From positions 1 through 36,138 of the forward strand of contig CAIVVM010000001.1 in assembly GCA_903909375.1 (NCBI GenBank): 36,138 bases of DNA, given 5' to 3'. Source of the DNA: an uncultured Alphaproteobacteria bacterium. GTDB lineage: Bacteria; Pseudomonadota; Alphaproteobacteria; Caulobacterales; Caulobacteraceae. The notes under the pieces are model-generated. The model was given only the letters and a program-made list of their open reading frames with translations, was not told the DNA's origin and made no database searches. Position 1 is the first letter of the stretch. Every line of letters begins with the position of its first letter. Below are positions 1 through 8,177 of the stretch, piece after piece. Made by a program: the position numbers and the translations under genes.

Positions 1-644
1 AAGGCCGGCGCGGCTGGATACAGCGCTTCGTAGACCTGCGTGACAAAGGCCAGGTCGTCCGGTGTGTCGACCGTCCAGCGGATGTCGCCATCGTCTGAGC
101 CCAGGCTGTGCAGCCAGGCGATCTTCCACTTGTCGGGTTGGGTCCAGAAACCCCAGGTCACGTGTTCGCGCTCCTCGGCCGTGGTGGCGGCGGCGGCGGC
201 GTGGCGCAGCGCGCCGGCGCTCACCACCTCGACGTCCAGACCCTTGGGAAAGGCGAAGGTCTGCGCTGTGTTCGAGGTGTAGTCGGCCGCCTCTGCCATG
301 TGCAGGGCGATGGCCGCATCCACCACCTGGGGGTCGATCAGCGGGCAGTCTGCGGTCAGGCGCACCACGTGATCGGCGGGATGGGCGTCGAGGGCGCCGA
401 TGAACCGGGCGAGCACATTGTCGAGGGCGCCGCGGAACACCGGAACGTCCGCGCCTGTCAGCACCGCGGCCAGCGCGTCATCCGAGGCTTCGGTGCTGGT
501 CGCCACCACCAGCCGGTCGATCCGCTCCGCGCGCTGCAACCGCTCGATCTGACGCAGCACCATGGGCTGGCCAAGGAGGGGTTTGAGCACCTTGCCCGGC
601 AGTCGGGTCGAGCTCGTGCGGGCCTGGAGGACAGCGAGGATCAT
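1..644 (-). CDS. SpsF-like cytidylyltransferase family protein (partial, runs off left edge)
   Basis: I translated this by hand from the reverse strand. It starts at an ATG at 644, preceded by an AGGGGG ribosome binding site, and stays open to the window edge (about 214 codons). The N-terminus contains ILAVLQARTSSTRLPGKVL, the nucleotide-binding signature of the SpsF/NeuA-like cytidylyltransferases (COG1861, PF02348). Further conserved stretches are RLTADCPLIDP and FPKGLDVEVV. Family members activate acidic or nine-carbon sugars with CTP for surface glycans or flagellin glycosylation in the cytoplasm. The substrate cannot be read from this fragment. The RTX gene lies just upstream on the same strand but ends in its own terminator 28 nt before this start, so cotranscription is uncertain. 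The missing C-terminus prevents a comparison of length. Confidence 0.85.
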   Translation of the reverse strand, partial: MILAVLQARTSSTRLPGKVLKPLLGQPMVLRQIERLQRAERIDRLVVATSTEASDDALAAVLTGADVPVFRGALDNVLARFIGALDAHPADHVVRLTADCPLIDPQVVDAAIALHMAEAADYTSNTAQTFAFPKGLDVEVVSAGALRHAAAAATTAEEREHVTWGFWTQPDKWKIAWLHSLGSDDGDIRWTVDTPDDLAFVTQVYEALYPAAPA

Positions 645-671
645 CGCCCCCTGAATGGCCCGATGCGCCCC

Positions 672-703
672 AAAAGCAAAGGGCCGCCCCGAAGGACGGC
701 CCT
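672..703 (-). terminator. Rho-independent terminator of the RTX gene
   Basis: On the minus strand a stem AGGGCCG-T-CC closes a TTCG tetraloop and pairs with GG-G-CGGCCCT (one T-G wobble), followed by TTTGCTTTT. It lies 24 nt past the TAG stop of the RTX gene. It also sits only 28 nt before the ATG of the next gene, so it may limit readthrough into the cytidylyltransferase gene. Confidence 0.85.
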
Positions 704-727
704 GGCAGTCTCAATTTCAGCGCAGGC

Positions 728-3256
728 CTAGATGATGTTGGTTTCGCTGATGTTCGCTAGCGCGCCACCGACAAGGATGATGACCTGGTCCGACGTGCCG
801 TCGCCGTTGAGGTCGACAAAGAGGCCGACGTCGGCCCCGTAGCTGATGGCGGCGTAGAGGCGGGTGCCGTTCAGCGCGATATCGGCAGCCGCCAGGGCGG
901 CGGCGAAGTCATTGGTGCCGCCGGCCGCGCCTTCGAAATAGTTGGCAGCCGATCCTGCGACCTGGGCGAAGTCGAAGAAATCGATGACGGCGTAGTCGGT
1001 GATCGTGTCGGCCGTTGCCAGGGTGATCCCGGTTTCGGTGCTGGCGAAGATGAAGGTGTCCGCGCCGCCGCCGCCGGCCAGACTGTCGACGCCGGTACTG
1101 CCTGTGATGGTGTCAGTTCCAAGGCCGCCTGTGATGGTGTCATTGCCGCCGCCGCCGTTGAGCGCGTCAGCCGCATCGCCGCCGTCGATGGTATCATTGC
1201 CGGCGCTGCCGGTTACGGTATCTGACCCGGCGCCGGTGGTGATGGTGTTGTTGCCACCCGCGTCGGTGATCAGGTTGTTGCCGTCGCCGCCGCTGATGCT
1301 GTCGTTGCCGGTCGAGGCCTGGATCGTATCATTCCCGGCGCCACCGCTCAGCTGGTTTGCGCCGCCCGTGTCCGTGATCGAGTTGGCGCCGTCACCCGCA
1401 TTGATGGTGTCATTGCCTGTGCCGCTGGAAATCGTGTCCGCGCCGGTCCCTGCGGTGACCACATTGGCGCCTTCGCCAACACCGATGGAGTTGGCGCCGC
1501 CTGCATCGGAGACCGTGTCGTCGCCGGCGCCGCCAAGGATCGAATCAGCGCCTGTACCGGACGAGATCGAGTCATTGCCGCCACCGCCGTCGACGATGGA
1601 ATCTACGGTGCTGGCCGAACCGTCGACCGTGTCGTTGTCATCACCCGCCGTGACCGCGCCGCGGCCGGTGTAAACGATGTGGTCTGCGCCCGCGCCCGTG
1701 CCGATGATGTCGAGGCCCGCGCCGCTGCTGACACTGTCTGCGCCGCTGCCGGTGGCGATGGTGTCGTTGCCCGCCGTAGTCGTGATGGTGTCGTTGTCGA
1801 TCCCGGACGTGACGCTGTTGTTGCCGTCGCCGCCGTTGATCACATTGGCGCCGTCGCCGCCGTCTATCGTGTCGTTGCCGGCGGCGGAGCTCAGGTTGTC
1901 GGCGCCAACGCCGCCACTGATCACATTGTTGCCGCCGCCCGCGCTGACGGTGTCGTCGCCGTCGCCGCTGGTGATGGTGTCGTTTCCGGCGCCGCTGGAG
2001 ACATTGTCGGCGCCGCTGCCTGAGGTGATGGCGGTCGAGGCCGTCAGACCACTGATCGTGTCAGTGCCCGTACCCGTGTTGATCGAGCCGCCGCCCGTGG
2101 ACGAAATCACATTGGCCCCGTTGCCGCCGTCGATCACATTCGTGCCGCCGGAGTCAGTGAGGGTGTCTTCGCCCTCGCCGAGGCTGACGGTGTCATTGCC
2201 GCTGCCGGTCGTGACATTGTCCAGACCAGCACCCGAGGTGATGGTGTTGGCTCCGCCCGTATCCACCAGGGTGTCGTTGCCGTCGCTCAGCGAAATGATG
2301 TCGTCGCCGGCGCCACTGCTGACGGTGTCGTTGCCCGTGCCGCCTTCGATGACGTTCGCGCCGTCGCCGGCCGTGATGGTGTCGTTCTCGCTACCCGCAT
2401 CGATGCTGTCAGCGCCCGCGCCGGACACGAGAACGTCAGCGCCCGCGCCCAGGGTGATGCTGTTGGAACCGCCGCCAGCGTTCACCGTATCGCTGCCGCC
2501 GCCGCCGGTGATGGTGTCGTTGCCGGTCGTCGTGACGATGGTGTCAGCGCCTTCGCCGCCATCAACGTTGTCCTGCCCGCCGCCGCCGGTCAGGCTGTCG
2601 GCGCCATCCTGGCCACCGATGGTGTCGTCGCTGCCCGCGCCGGTGACGGTGTCGTCGCCGAGGTTGCCGAGCATGAAGTCCGCACCACCGTTTCCGCTGA
2701 TGGAGTCGTTACCCTGACCGCCGAGAAGCAGATCGGCGCTGGTGCTGCCGGTGATGGAATCGTCGCCCAGGTTGCCCTGGGCGAACTGGATGACCGCCGG
2801 ACTGGACGCACCGCCGAGGTCGATGGTGTCATTGTCACGACCGCCATAGATCACATCGTCACCGGCGCCGCCGTTGAGCGAGTCATCGCCCTGGTTGCCC
2901 TGCAGCACATCAGCGCCGCCGGCGCCGTCCAGCGTGTCGTTGCCGGTTCCGCCGTAGAGACCATCGCGCCCGGATGTGCCTGCTCTATTGTCGTTGCCCG
3001 TCGTGCCGGCATAGAGCAGCGACCCGTCGGAGAACGCCGAGTCGATCTCGCCGCGATAGCCGCCCGGATCGTTGAAGGTGACGATCTTGCCCGGAGCCGT
3101 CAGCGTGATGAAGTCGGGCGTAGTGGCCGTGAACGGCACGAAGGTGACCGACACCTGCGAGGCGGTGAGCCCCGGGGTCGTGAACACCAGCACGTCGCTC
3201 GGCGTATACGACAGCGCCTGCGCGGCCGTTATCTCTTCAAAGAAGTAAATCGCCAC
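728..3256 (-). CDS. RTX/beta-roll calcium-binding repeat protein, probable type I secretion substrate
   Basis: This encodes 842 residues. A short N-terminal domain (about 1-85) precedes several dozen glycine/aspartate-rich nonapeptide repeats of the GGxGNDTxx type (about 86-710). The C-terminal domain (about 710-842) contains GADTFIF, a DFAQVAG stretch, DVGLFVDLNGDGTSDQVI and an acidic/hydrophobic end typical of type I secretion signals. In this family the repeats fold as a calcium-loaded beta roll after export by an ABC/MFP/TolC system. No such transporter is in the window. Many repeats are degenerate (GANVIEGG, GDGANSITD), with Asn/Thr/Ser replacing Asp, which suggests adhesive or S-layer-like material rather than an enzyme. 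No catalytic domain is visible. The start is GTG at 3256 with GGGAG 8 nt upstream. The gene has its own terminator. Confidence 0.9.
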   Translation of the reverse strand: MAIYFFEEITAAQALSYTPSDVLVFTTPGLTASQVSVTFVPFTATTPDFITLTAPGKIVTFNDPGGYRGEIDSAFSDGSLLYAGTTGNDNRAGTSGRDGLYGGTGNDTLDGAGGADVLQGNQGDDSLNGGAGDDVIYGGRDNDTIDLGGASSPAVIQFAQGNLGDDSITGSTSADLLLGGQGNDSISGNGGADFMLGNLGDDTVTGAGSDDTIGGQDGADSLTGGGGQDNVDGGEGADTIVTTTGNDTITGGGGSDTVNAGGGSNSITLGAGADVLVSGAGADSIDAGSENDTITAGDGANVIEGGTGNDTVSSGAGDDIISLSDGNDTLVDTGGANTITSGAGLDNVTTGSGNDTVSLGEGEDTLTDSGGTNVIDGGNGANVISSTGGGSINTGTGTDTISGLTASTAITSGSGADNVSSGAGNDTITSGDGDDTVSAGGGNNVISGGVGADNLSSAAGNDTIDGGDGANVINGGDGNNSVTSGIDNDTITTTAGNDTIATGSGADSVSSGAGLDIIGTGAGADHIVYTGRGAVTAGDDNDTVDGSASTVDSIVDGGGGNDSISSGTGADSILGGAGDDTVSDAGGANSIGVGEGANVVTAGTGADTISSGTGNDTINAGDGANSITDTGGANQLSGGAGNDTIQASTGNDSISGGDGNNLITDAGGNNTITTGAGSDTVTGSAGNDTIDGGDAADALNGGGGNDTITGGLGTDTITGSTGVDSLAGGGGADTFIFASTETGITLATADTITDYAVIDFFDFAQVAGSAANYFEGAAGGTNDFAAALAAADIALNGTRLYAAISYGADVGLFVDLNGDGTSDQVIILVGGALANISETNII

Positions 3257-3261
3257 TGCGC

Positions 3262-3327
3262 GACTCCCATGTACGAATCAGGTTGTGTCCCTAAGGCGGG
3301 AGCGTAACGGCAAATCCTTAGCTAAGG
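3262..3327 (-). promoter_or_regulatory. Leader of the RTX gene: 12-bp palindrome and two GANTC sites
   Basis: The 131-bp gap upstream of the RTX start holds a perfect palindrome CCTTAGCTAAGG (3316-3327) and two CcrM-type GANTC sites (GACTC 3262-3266, GAATC 3275-3279). On the minus strand the palindrome includes GCTAAGGA, loosely like the Caulobacter housekeeping -10 (GCTANAWC), but I see no convincing -35. That these control the RTX gene is inferred from position only. Confidence 0.3.
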
Positions 3328-3387
3328 TTACCAAGCCGTGCCACCCGGGCAAGAAACCATTCACTCCCGGCGTAATTCCGGGCCCCT

Positions 3388-4359
3388 TCAACGCGATCCG
3401 TCGTAACGGCGCAACAGTTCTGCGGCGGCGCGGTCGGTCTCGGCCACCGGGTCATAGGGTTTGGCGGTGAATTCGCCGGAGAACGGCCGGGCGATCCCTC
3501 TCTCGCCGAGGTTAGCGTGAAACGCCTGCAGTTTCGGGCTCCGGCCGACCATCCCGAGTGTGAACAGGGGTTTGCCCGTCGCAGCCGCGTCGGTGGCCAG
3601 GTTGGTGGAGTCCTCTGTGACGAGGATCGCATCGGCGCTGGCGAGCATGGCGAAGTAGGGATTGTCGCCTGTTCCGTCCCAGATCTCGCCGGTGAGGCCC
3701 ACAAATACTTCACGCATGGCGGCCTGCGTCGCAGGCGGCGTTCGACGTGTAAAGCTGACCAGGAGCGATCCGCCCGCCGCTTCAACCGCGGCGGTGATCT
3801 GCCGCGCCATGTTTATCCCGTGTTGCTTCGGCAGGTTGTGGGCCCGGGACCGACCGCCGATGATCACGGCGACGCGCGGCGAGGGGAGCGCGGCCCATCG
3901 CGCCTGGAACTTCGCCCGCTCCAGATCCAGCCGTTCGCGACTGATCCGATTGGGCGCACCCAGGATCGGAAACACATTGGGGCCGGTCAGACCGTCATGC
4001 GTCGGCGGGATCACCAGGTCGAAGCAATCCAGCGGGGCGCGGGGGTCCTGCGTCTGGACCACGAAGGTCTGCCCGCCGGACCAGGCCAGCATCCGGGTTG
4101 AGAGCGGCAGGGTGGCGCGGCCAGCCGCGATCCAGATGTGGGGGTAGGGCTCGCCGATCACGTCGCCTGTGCGTGCGCCCGGGGGGATCATCCGCCAGGG
4201 CAGGCGGCCCAGACCGGCTTTCCATCCGACGCGCTTGATCGCGATATGCGCCGGGCGAAGCCGGGCGACCGCTTCGGCCAGACCCAGGGCCTGGGCCTCG
4301 ATGCCTGCGCGCCCGTCGGAAACGGCCCAGATCCTCAAGGGACGCGCCGCGTGCGCCAT
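3388..4359 (-). CDS. ELM1/GtrOC1 family protein (DUF1022)
   Basis: This encodes 323 residues. The N-terminal motif RIWAVSDGRAGIEAQALGLA and the later GDVIGEPYPHIWIAAGR, VVQTQDPR and PPTHDGLTGPNVFP segments are characteristic of the bacterial relatives of the plant mitochondrial fission factor ELM1 (COG3660, DUF1022). The C-terminal half (VAVIIGGRSRAHNL, LVSFTRRTPPAT, ILVTEDSTNLATDAAATGKP) looks like a GT-B glycosyltransferase fold, including the family's STNxxxDA-like nucleotide-sugar region. The enzymatic role in bacteria is not established. It follows greA on the same strand with a 10-bp gap, suggesting one transcript. Length is normal for the family. Confidence 0.85.
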   Translation of the reverse strand: MAHAARPLRIWAVSDGRAGIEAQALGLAEAVARLRPAHIAIKRVGWKAGLGRLPWRMIPPGARTGDVIGEPYPHIWIAAGRATLPLSTRMLAWSGGQTFVVQTQDPRAPLDCFDLVIPPTHDGLTGPNVFPILGAPNRISRERLDLERAKFQARWAALPSPRVAVIIGGRSRAHNLPKQHGINMARQITAAVEAAGGSLLVSFTRRTPPATQAAMREVFVGLTGEIWDGTGDNPYFAMLASADAILVTEDSTNLATDAAATGKPLFTLGMVGRSPKLQAFHANLGERGIARPFSGEFTAKPYDPVAETDRAAAELLRRYDGSR

Positions 4360-4369
4360 GGCAGGTGGG

Positions 4370-4843
4370 TCAGACCCACTCCACCTTGGTGATCTCGTAG
4401 GCCTTGACGCCGCCGGGTGTATTCACCTCGACCACATCGCCGCTTTCCTTGCCGATGATCGCGCGCGCGATCGGTGAGGTGATCGACACACGACCGCGCT
4501 TCACATCAGCCTCGTGCTCGCCCACGATCTGATAGCGGGCGGCCTCCTCGGTATCCTCGTCGATGACCGAGACGGTCGCGCCGAACTTGATCTGGCTGCC
4601 GGAGAGTTTGGACACGTCGATGACCTGCGCGCGCGCCATCTTGTCCTCGATCTCGGCGATCTGACCCTCGATCCAGCCCTGGCGATCCTTGGCGGCGTGA
4701 TACTCCGCATTCTCGGAAAGATCGCCGTGCAGGCGTGCCTCGGCGATCGCGCCGATCACCGCCGGTCGTTCGATCGTCTTCAAACGCTTCAATTCATCGT
4801 CGAGGGCCGTGTAGCCCTCGGCGGTCATCGGAACTTTTTCCAT
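4370..4843 (-). CDS. greA: Transcription elongation factor GreA
   Basis: This encodes 157 residues, full length for GreA. The N-terminal coiled coil (1-75) includes [16 protein letters not shown] and the acidic tip [16 protein letters not shown], where the D41/E44-type residues position Mg2+ in the RNA polymerase secondary channel. The C-terminal FKBP-like domain (about 80-157) carries [14 protein letters not shown] and [17 protein letters not shown] strands. GreA stimulates intrinsic transcript cleavage to rescue backtracked RNA polymerase. It is the promoter-proximal gene of a likely greA-ELM1 transcription unit. Confidence 0.97.
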   Translation of the reverse strand: MEKVPMTAEGYTALDDELKRLKTIERPAVIGAIAEARLHGDLSENAEYHAAKDRQGWIEGQIAEIEDKMARAQVIDVSKLSGSQIKFGATVSVIDEDTEEAARYQIVGEHEADVKRGRVSITSPIARAIIGKESGDVVEVNTPGGVKAYEITKVEWV

Positions 4844-5114
4844 CGTGACTCGAAGTTCGCCCTAGGTGTGATCCCCAAGTCCAGCTGCTGGCGAAAGCAG
4901 GCCGGGGGCAGAAAAGCTAGAATTTTTCAGTGTAAAAATCAAGAGGCTATGGAATTCAAGCGCCCCGCGCCCGCGGCAGGAAGCCCTCCGCAGCCCGGGC
5001 CAGCCTTTAGATGGCGGCGGCAGGCGGCGAAACAAGGTCCTGGCGCCCGGGATGGGGTGGTCAGCCGGCCCTCCCAATTACCTCACAGGCGACACGTTCT
5101 CGGGCAGCTGAGCG
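4844..5114. other. Intergenic region upstream of greA
   Basis: This 271-bp gap has no convincing gene. It is ordinary GC-rich sequence except for an AT-rich patch at about 4912-4955, which on the minus strand contains a TTGATT hexamer and runs of T and A. This patch is the most likely place for the greA promoter, but no hexamer pair is good enough to call. Confidence 0.4.
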
Positions 5115-5615
5115 CTATACGCTCTCGCTGATGATCGCGCCGTCCAGTTCGCCGGGACCCGGCGGCTCGTAGACGCCCTCGATGAAGTCGAAGAGTTCGG
5201 GCGTCACCTCGATGGCGAAGTTTTCGCCCCGCACCACATTCCGATCGGCCACCCTTGCGCGCCGGACCTCGGCGCTGGCGCTGACAAAGTGGAACTGCAG
5301 GGGCAGGTCGGTGGCGGCCGCGATCTCTCGCACCCGATCACGATCCGCGCGTCGCATCAGGCCGATGTCCAGGATCACCGACGTTCCCGCCGCCAGACAC
5401 CCGGCCACCACCGACCAGATCTGTCCCTCACAGCGCTGAACGCGCTCGATCATCCAGTCGTACTCGATCGGATCGGGCATGTCGGGACCGAACAGCCGGG
5501 CCATCCAGTCGTCGAGGATGAAGGCCACCGCGCCTTCCCGGCGGGCGAAGGCGTGGGCGTAGGTGGTCTTGCCGGCGCCGGAGGGGCCGAAAATCACGTG
5601 CAGGGTCGCGGTCAT
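5115..5615 (-). CDS. P-loop ATPase/kinase of the AAA_33 type
   Basis: This encodes 166 residues. A Walker A motif GPSGAGKT lies at residues 10-17 right after the first beta strand. LDDWM follows at the position where zeta-toxin/polynucleotide-kinase-like AAA_33 proteins bind substrate, then a VILDIGLMRRADRDRV lid-like region and an arginine-rich VRRARVADRN segment. Such proteins phosphorylate small molecules or nucleic acid ends in the cytoplasm. The substrate is not predictable here. It is a single gene on the minus strand, 129 bp downstream of the SDR gene. Confidence 0.75.
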   Translation of the reverse strand: MTATLHVIFGPSGAGKTTYAHAFARREGAVAFILDDWMARLFGPDMPDPIEYDWMIERVQRCEGQIWSVVAGCLAAGTSVILDIGLMRRADRDRVREIAAATDLPLQFHFVSASAEVRRARVADRNVVRGENFAIEVTPELFDFIEGVYEPPGPGELDGAIISESV

Positions 5616-5744
5616 GGGGTCCGATCTAACGGCAGACCGGCGCGTCGTCGACGGTTGCTTGGGACTGGATAGATCCGCAACCCGCCAGAGCGCCCGCCCT
5701 GTGTCAAACGCCGACCAGGATCTGATCGCGTCGGACCCGGACTG

Positions 5745-6533
5745 TCAGCGAACGGTCAAGCCGCCGTCGATCACCAGTTCCTGCCCGGTGACATAGCGGC
5801 TCTCGGAAGAGCACAGCCACAGCACACCGTTGGCGATGTCCTCGGGATAGCCCTTCACGCCCATCGGCACGGCCATGGCGGACAGCGCGTCCAGATCCGG
5901 CGGCGCGTTGGCGCCCGGGTTGGTCGCCGCGCCGACGGTGATCCAGATCGGCGTCTCGATGATCCCGGGATGTACGGAGTTGACGCGGATGCCGTCGCGG
6001 GCATTGGCGCATTCCATCGCCACCGACTTGGTGAAGAGGCGCACGCCGCCCTTGGTGGCGCAATAGCCCGCCATGTTGGCCGATCCCTTGAGGCCGGCCA
6101 CCGACGACATGTTGACAATGCTGCCGCCCTCGCCGGATGCGCGCATCAGCGGGATCGAGTGTTTCACGCCCAGGAACACGCCATCCAGATTGATGGCGAT
6201 CTGCCGCTGCCAGTCGGCCAGCGCCATTTCCAGCACGGACCCGCCGATGCCGATCCCGGCGTTGTTGACCAGAAAATCAAGCCGGCCATGTCCGGCCTTG
6301 ATCGCGGCGATGACGCTGACCCATTCCGCTTCGTCAGTGACGTTGTGGTGCAGGTATTCGGCCTTGCCGCCCGCAGCCTTGATGCCGGCCACCACCTCGG
6401 CGCCCAGGTGATCCTGGATGTCGGTGACCACGACGACGGCGCCTTCAGCCGCAAGCTTTTCGGCGCAGCCGCGCCCGATGCCGCTGGCCCCGCCAGTCAC
6501 CAGCGCAACCTTGCCCTCAACCCGACCTGACAT
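5745..6533 (-). CDS. SDR family NAD(P)-dependent oxidoreductase
   Basis: This encodes 262 residues, classical short-chain dehydrogenase length. The cofactor motif TGGASGIG lies at 13-20, an acidic TDIQD after the second strand (Asp38) suggests NAD over NADP, NNAG is at 90-93, and the catalytic Ser143/144, Tyr157 and Lys161 (YCATK) are all present. The C-terminus ends GQELVIDGGLTVR, the usual tetramer-interface signature. Substrate is unknown. The closest annotated relatives would be called glucose or 3-oxoacyl/3-alpha-hydroxysteroid dehydrogenases by similarity alone. No partner genes indicate a pathway. Confidence 0.92.
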   Translation of the reverse strand: MSGRVEGKVALVTGGASGIGRGCAEKLAAEGAVVVVTDIQDHLGAEVVAGIKAAGGKAEYLHHNVTDEAEWVSVIAAIKAGHGRLDFLVNNAGIGIGGSVLEMALADWQRQIAINLDGVFLGVKHSIPLMRASGEGGSIVNMSSVAGLKGSANMAGYCATKGGVRLFTKSVAMECANARDGIRVNSVHPGIIETPIWITVGAATNPGANAPPDLDALSAMAVPMGVKGYPEDIANGVLWLCSSESRYVTGQELVIDGGLTVR

Positions 6534-6613
6534 CTGCGTTCTCCCTGATTGTTCTTCACGATGCTCGTAGCGCAGCGCTAAACCTGCGGCCAGTGTGCTG
6601 GAGCCTCGCTGGG

Positions 6614-6709
6614 TCAGATTGATTCAATCTGATCGGGATGATGAGGCTCGACTCTACAGGTTTTTCGCATTTTCTGCGCCGAACCGGTGTCCACTTCGGT
6701 GGAAAATGC
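6614..6709. repeat. Palindromic intergenic repeat, RIME-like
   Basis: Two nested palindromes fill the gap before the GNAT gene. One is an 8-bp perfect inverted repeat TCAGATTG/CAATCTGA with a 3-nt spacer (6614-6632). The other is a long hairpin, GCATTTTC (6667-6674) with GAAAATGC (6702-6709), containing an inner CCGAA/TTCGG stem. The phrase CCGAACCGGTGTCCACTTCG resembles palindromic mosaic repeats scattered between genes in alphaproteobacteria, from memory. No protein-coding character is seen. Confidence 0.65.
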
Positions 6710-6723
6710 TCGGGTGGCCCGAA

Positions 6724-7251
6724 ATGAGTTTGACGATCCGACCCTGTACGCCCGGCGATGCCGAAGCCCTCGCGCTGGTGGGCCAGGCCACCTTCCTCGA
6801 GACCTATGCCGCAGTGCTGCCGGCCGCAGATATCCTCAGCCATTGCCGCCATCAACACAGCGCTGAACTCTATGCCAGGTGGCTGGCTGATGCGGACTAC
6901 CGCCTGTGGATCGCCTGCGTGGCCGAGACCGGCGTCGCCGTGGGCTATGCCGTGCTCTGCCCATGCGATCTGCCGATTCCGACCGGGCCGTCCGATCTGG
7001 AACTGAAGCGGATATACCTGTTGGCCAGGCACCACGGCGGCGGTGTCGGCGCCGGGCTGATGGCGGCGGTGATCGAGGCTGCGGCAAGCGCCGGGGCCAG
7101 CCGGCTGTTGCTGGGTGTCTACGGCGACAACTCTGCCGCCATTGGGTTCTATGGTCGCCAGGGTTTCTCGAAGGCTGGCGTGCGCAAGTTCACCGTCGGC
7201 GCCAATGTCTACGACGACCTGATTCTGGCGCGCTCCATCGCAGCGGCATAG
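6724..7251 (+). CDS. GNAT family N-acetyltransferase
   Basis: This encodes 175 residues from the ATG at 6724. The frame is open further upstream, but that part is only the palindromic repeat. MSLTIRPCTPGDAEAL is a typical GNAT opening, and LELKRIYLLARHHGGGVGAGLM matches the acetyl-CoA binding motif A (R/Q-x-x-G-x-G/A in a diverged form). LLLGVYGDNSAAIGFYGRQGF is motif B with the family's N-x-x-A-x-x-F-Y-x-x-x-G-F pattern. It transfers acetyl from acetyl-CoA to an unknown amine. Its 3' end overlaps the convergent gene by 43 bp. The ribosome binding site is weak. Confidence 0.88.
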   Translation: MSLTIRPCTPGDAEALALVGQATFLETYAAVLPAADILSHCRHQHSAELYARWLADADYRLWIACVAETGVAVGYAVLCPCDLPIPTGPSDLELKRIYLLARHHGGGVGAGLMAAVIEAAASAGASRLLLGVYGDNSAAIGFYGRQGFSKAGVRKFTVGANVYDDLILARSIAAA

Positions 7252-8177
7252 ATATCCGGCTCGACAACCCAATCATTCAGCACGCCTACAACGGGCCGGC
7301 CATCGACCGCGCCCCGCACAAAACTGCCTTGCCAACGGCGATCGTAGACCGGGATCTCATAGCGGCAGAGGGCCGTCAGTCGACCGGGAAGATCGCGACC
7401 GGACTTCAGGCGCCAGTTTGCAGCGCGGTCCACGGCCGGGCGTCCGATGGTCATGTCTGTGATGGCGTCCTCGCCGCCATCCAGCTGCCAGCCACCACTG
7501 GCGCCCCTGAGGCCCAGCAATTGCGTTGAAGCCGCACCGGGCCCGGCAAGCCAGCCATAAGAGAACGGCGCCTCGAAGCGGGCGGCTTCCTGGCGTTGTT
7601 CATGGAACTTGGCCGGGCCTTGATGACTGAAACGGAGGTCCCCGATTGAGACATCGGCGCGAAGGACGCCATAGACCTCGTCGCGCCCCTCATTGACCTG
7701 GGCCTCCAGCGCGCGGGTGGGGCTGAACCGCCCTTCCAGTCGGCCCGGAATGTCGCCGGGGCCGTGAGGCGCGGCGAAACTCCTGTGCAGGGGCAGAGCG
7801 GCTTGCAATGCGACACCGGAGAGCCCGGCGCCGCGGCCGGCTCGAACCAGAGCTGCACTTAGCGGTGAGGCTTCGTAGGCGGCGCTGGGGGTTCCGGCCA
7901 GGCGGTCTGCCGAACAGGGCAGGTCATGACTGGTGAAGGCGTACAGCACTCCGTCCTTGAGCATATGGCACCATAGCCAGGTGTAGCCCTCGACCGGGAA
8001 ACGGCAGAACCGCAGGGTGATCGCGCTGGAGCCATCGGCGGACACCGACATGACCATGGCGGATTCGCTGTAGGCCTTGCTCCCGCGGACGGCGATGTCC
8101 TTTGACGGCGCCGCCAGCACGGGCCGGGCGAGGGCGAGAGCCGGGGCGGCGGCGAGCAGGGTGCGGCGGGCGATCAT
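7209..8177 (-). CDS. Exported Tat-signal hypothetical protein
   Basis: This encodes 322 residues from an ATG at 8177 that overlaps the upstream esterase stop codon (ATGA). The start is chosen for that coupling and because it gives the twin-arginine signal IARRTLLAAAPALALARPVLA (Arg4-Arg5, cleavage near residue 22). The rest is a globular, tryptophan-containing protein (EGYTWLWCHMLKDG, YGWLAGPGAAS, RYEIPVYDRRWQGSFVRG). I do not recognise the family; the pattern is faintly like the lipocalin-type CrtC/hydroxyneurosporene synthase fold, which is a guess. Because it is coupled to a secreted esterase it probably acts with it in the periplasm. The TAG stop lies inside the 3' end of the convergent GNAT gene. 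Confidence 0.75.
   Translation of the reverse strand: MIARRTLLAAAPALALARPVLAAPSKDIAVRGSKAYSESAMVMSVSADGSSAITLRFCRFPVEGYTWLWCHMLKDGVLYAFTSHDLPCSADRLAGTPSAAYEASPLSAALVRAGRGAGLSGVALQAALPLHRSFAAPHGPGDIPGRLEGRFSPTRALEAQVNEGRDEVYGVLRADVSIGDLRFSHQGPAKFHEQRQEAARFEAPFSYGWLAGPGAASTQLLGLRGASGGWQLDGGEDAITDMTIGRPAVDRAANWRLKSGRDLPGRLTALCRYEIPVYDRRWQGSFVRGAVDGRPVVGVLNDWVVEPDIYAAAMERARIRSS

Noticed and set aside
999..2717. Long plus-strand open frames opposite the RTX gene
   Set aside because: They are rich in Pro, Ser and Val from reading GC-rich repeats backwards and have no domains; they mirror the RTX repeats.
728..3256. CRISPR-like periodicity in the RTX gene
   Set aside because: The repeats are in-frame coding nonapeptides without conserved direct repeats or unique spacers; no cas gene is present.
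6595..6723. N-terminal extension of the GNAT frame
   Set aside because: It translates the palindromic intergenic repeat; the GNAT fold begins at the ATG at 6724.
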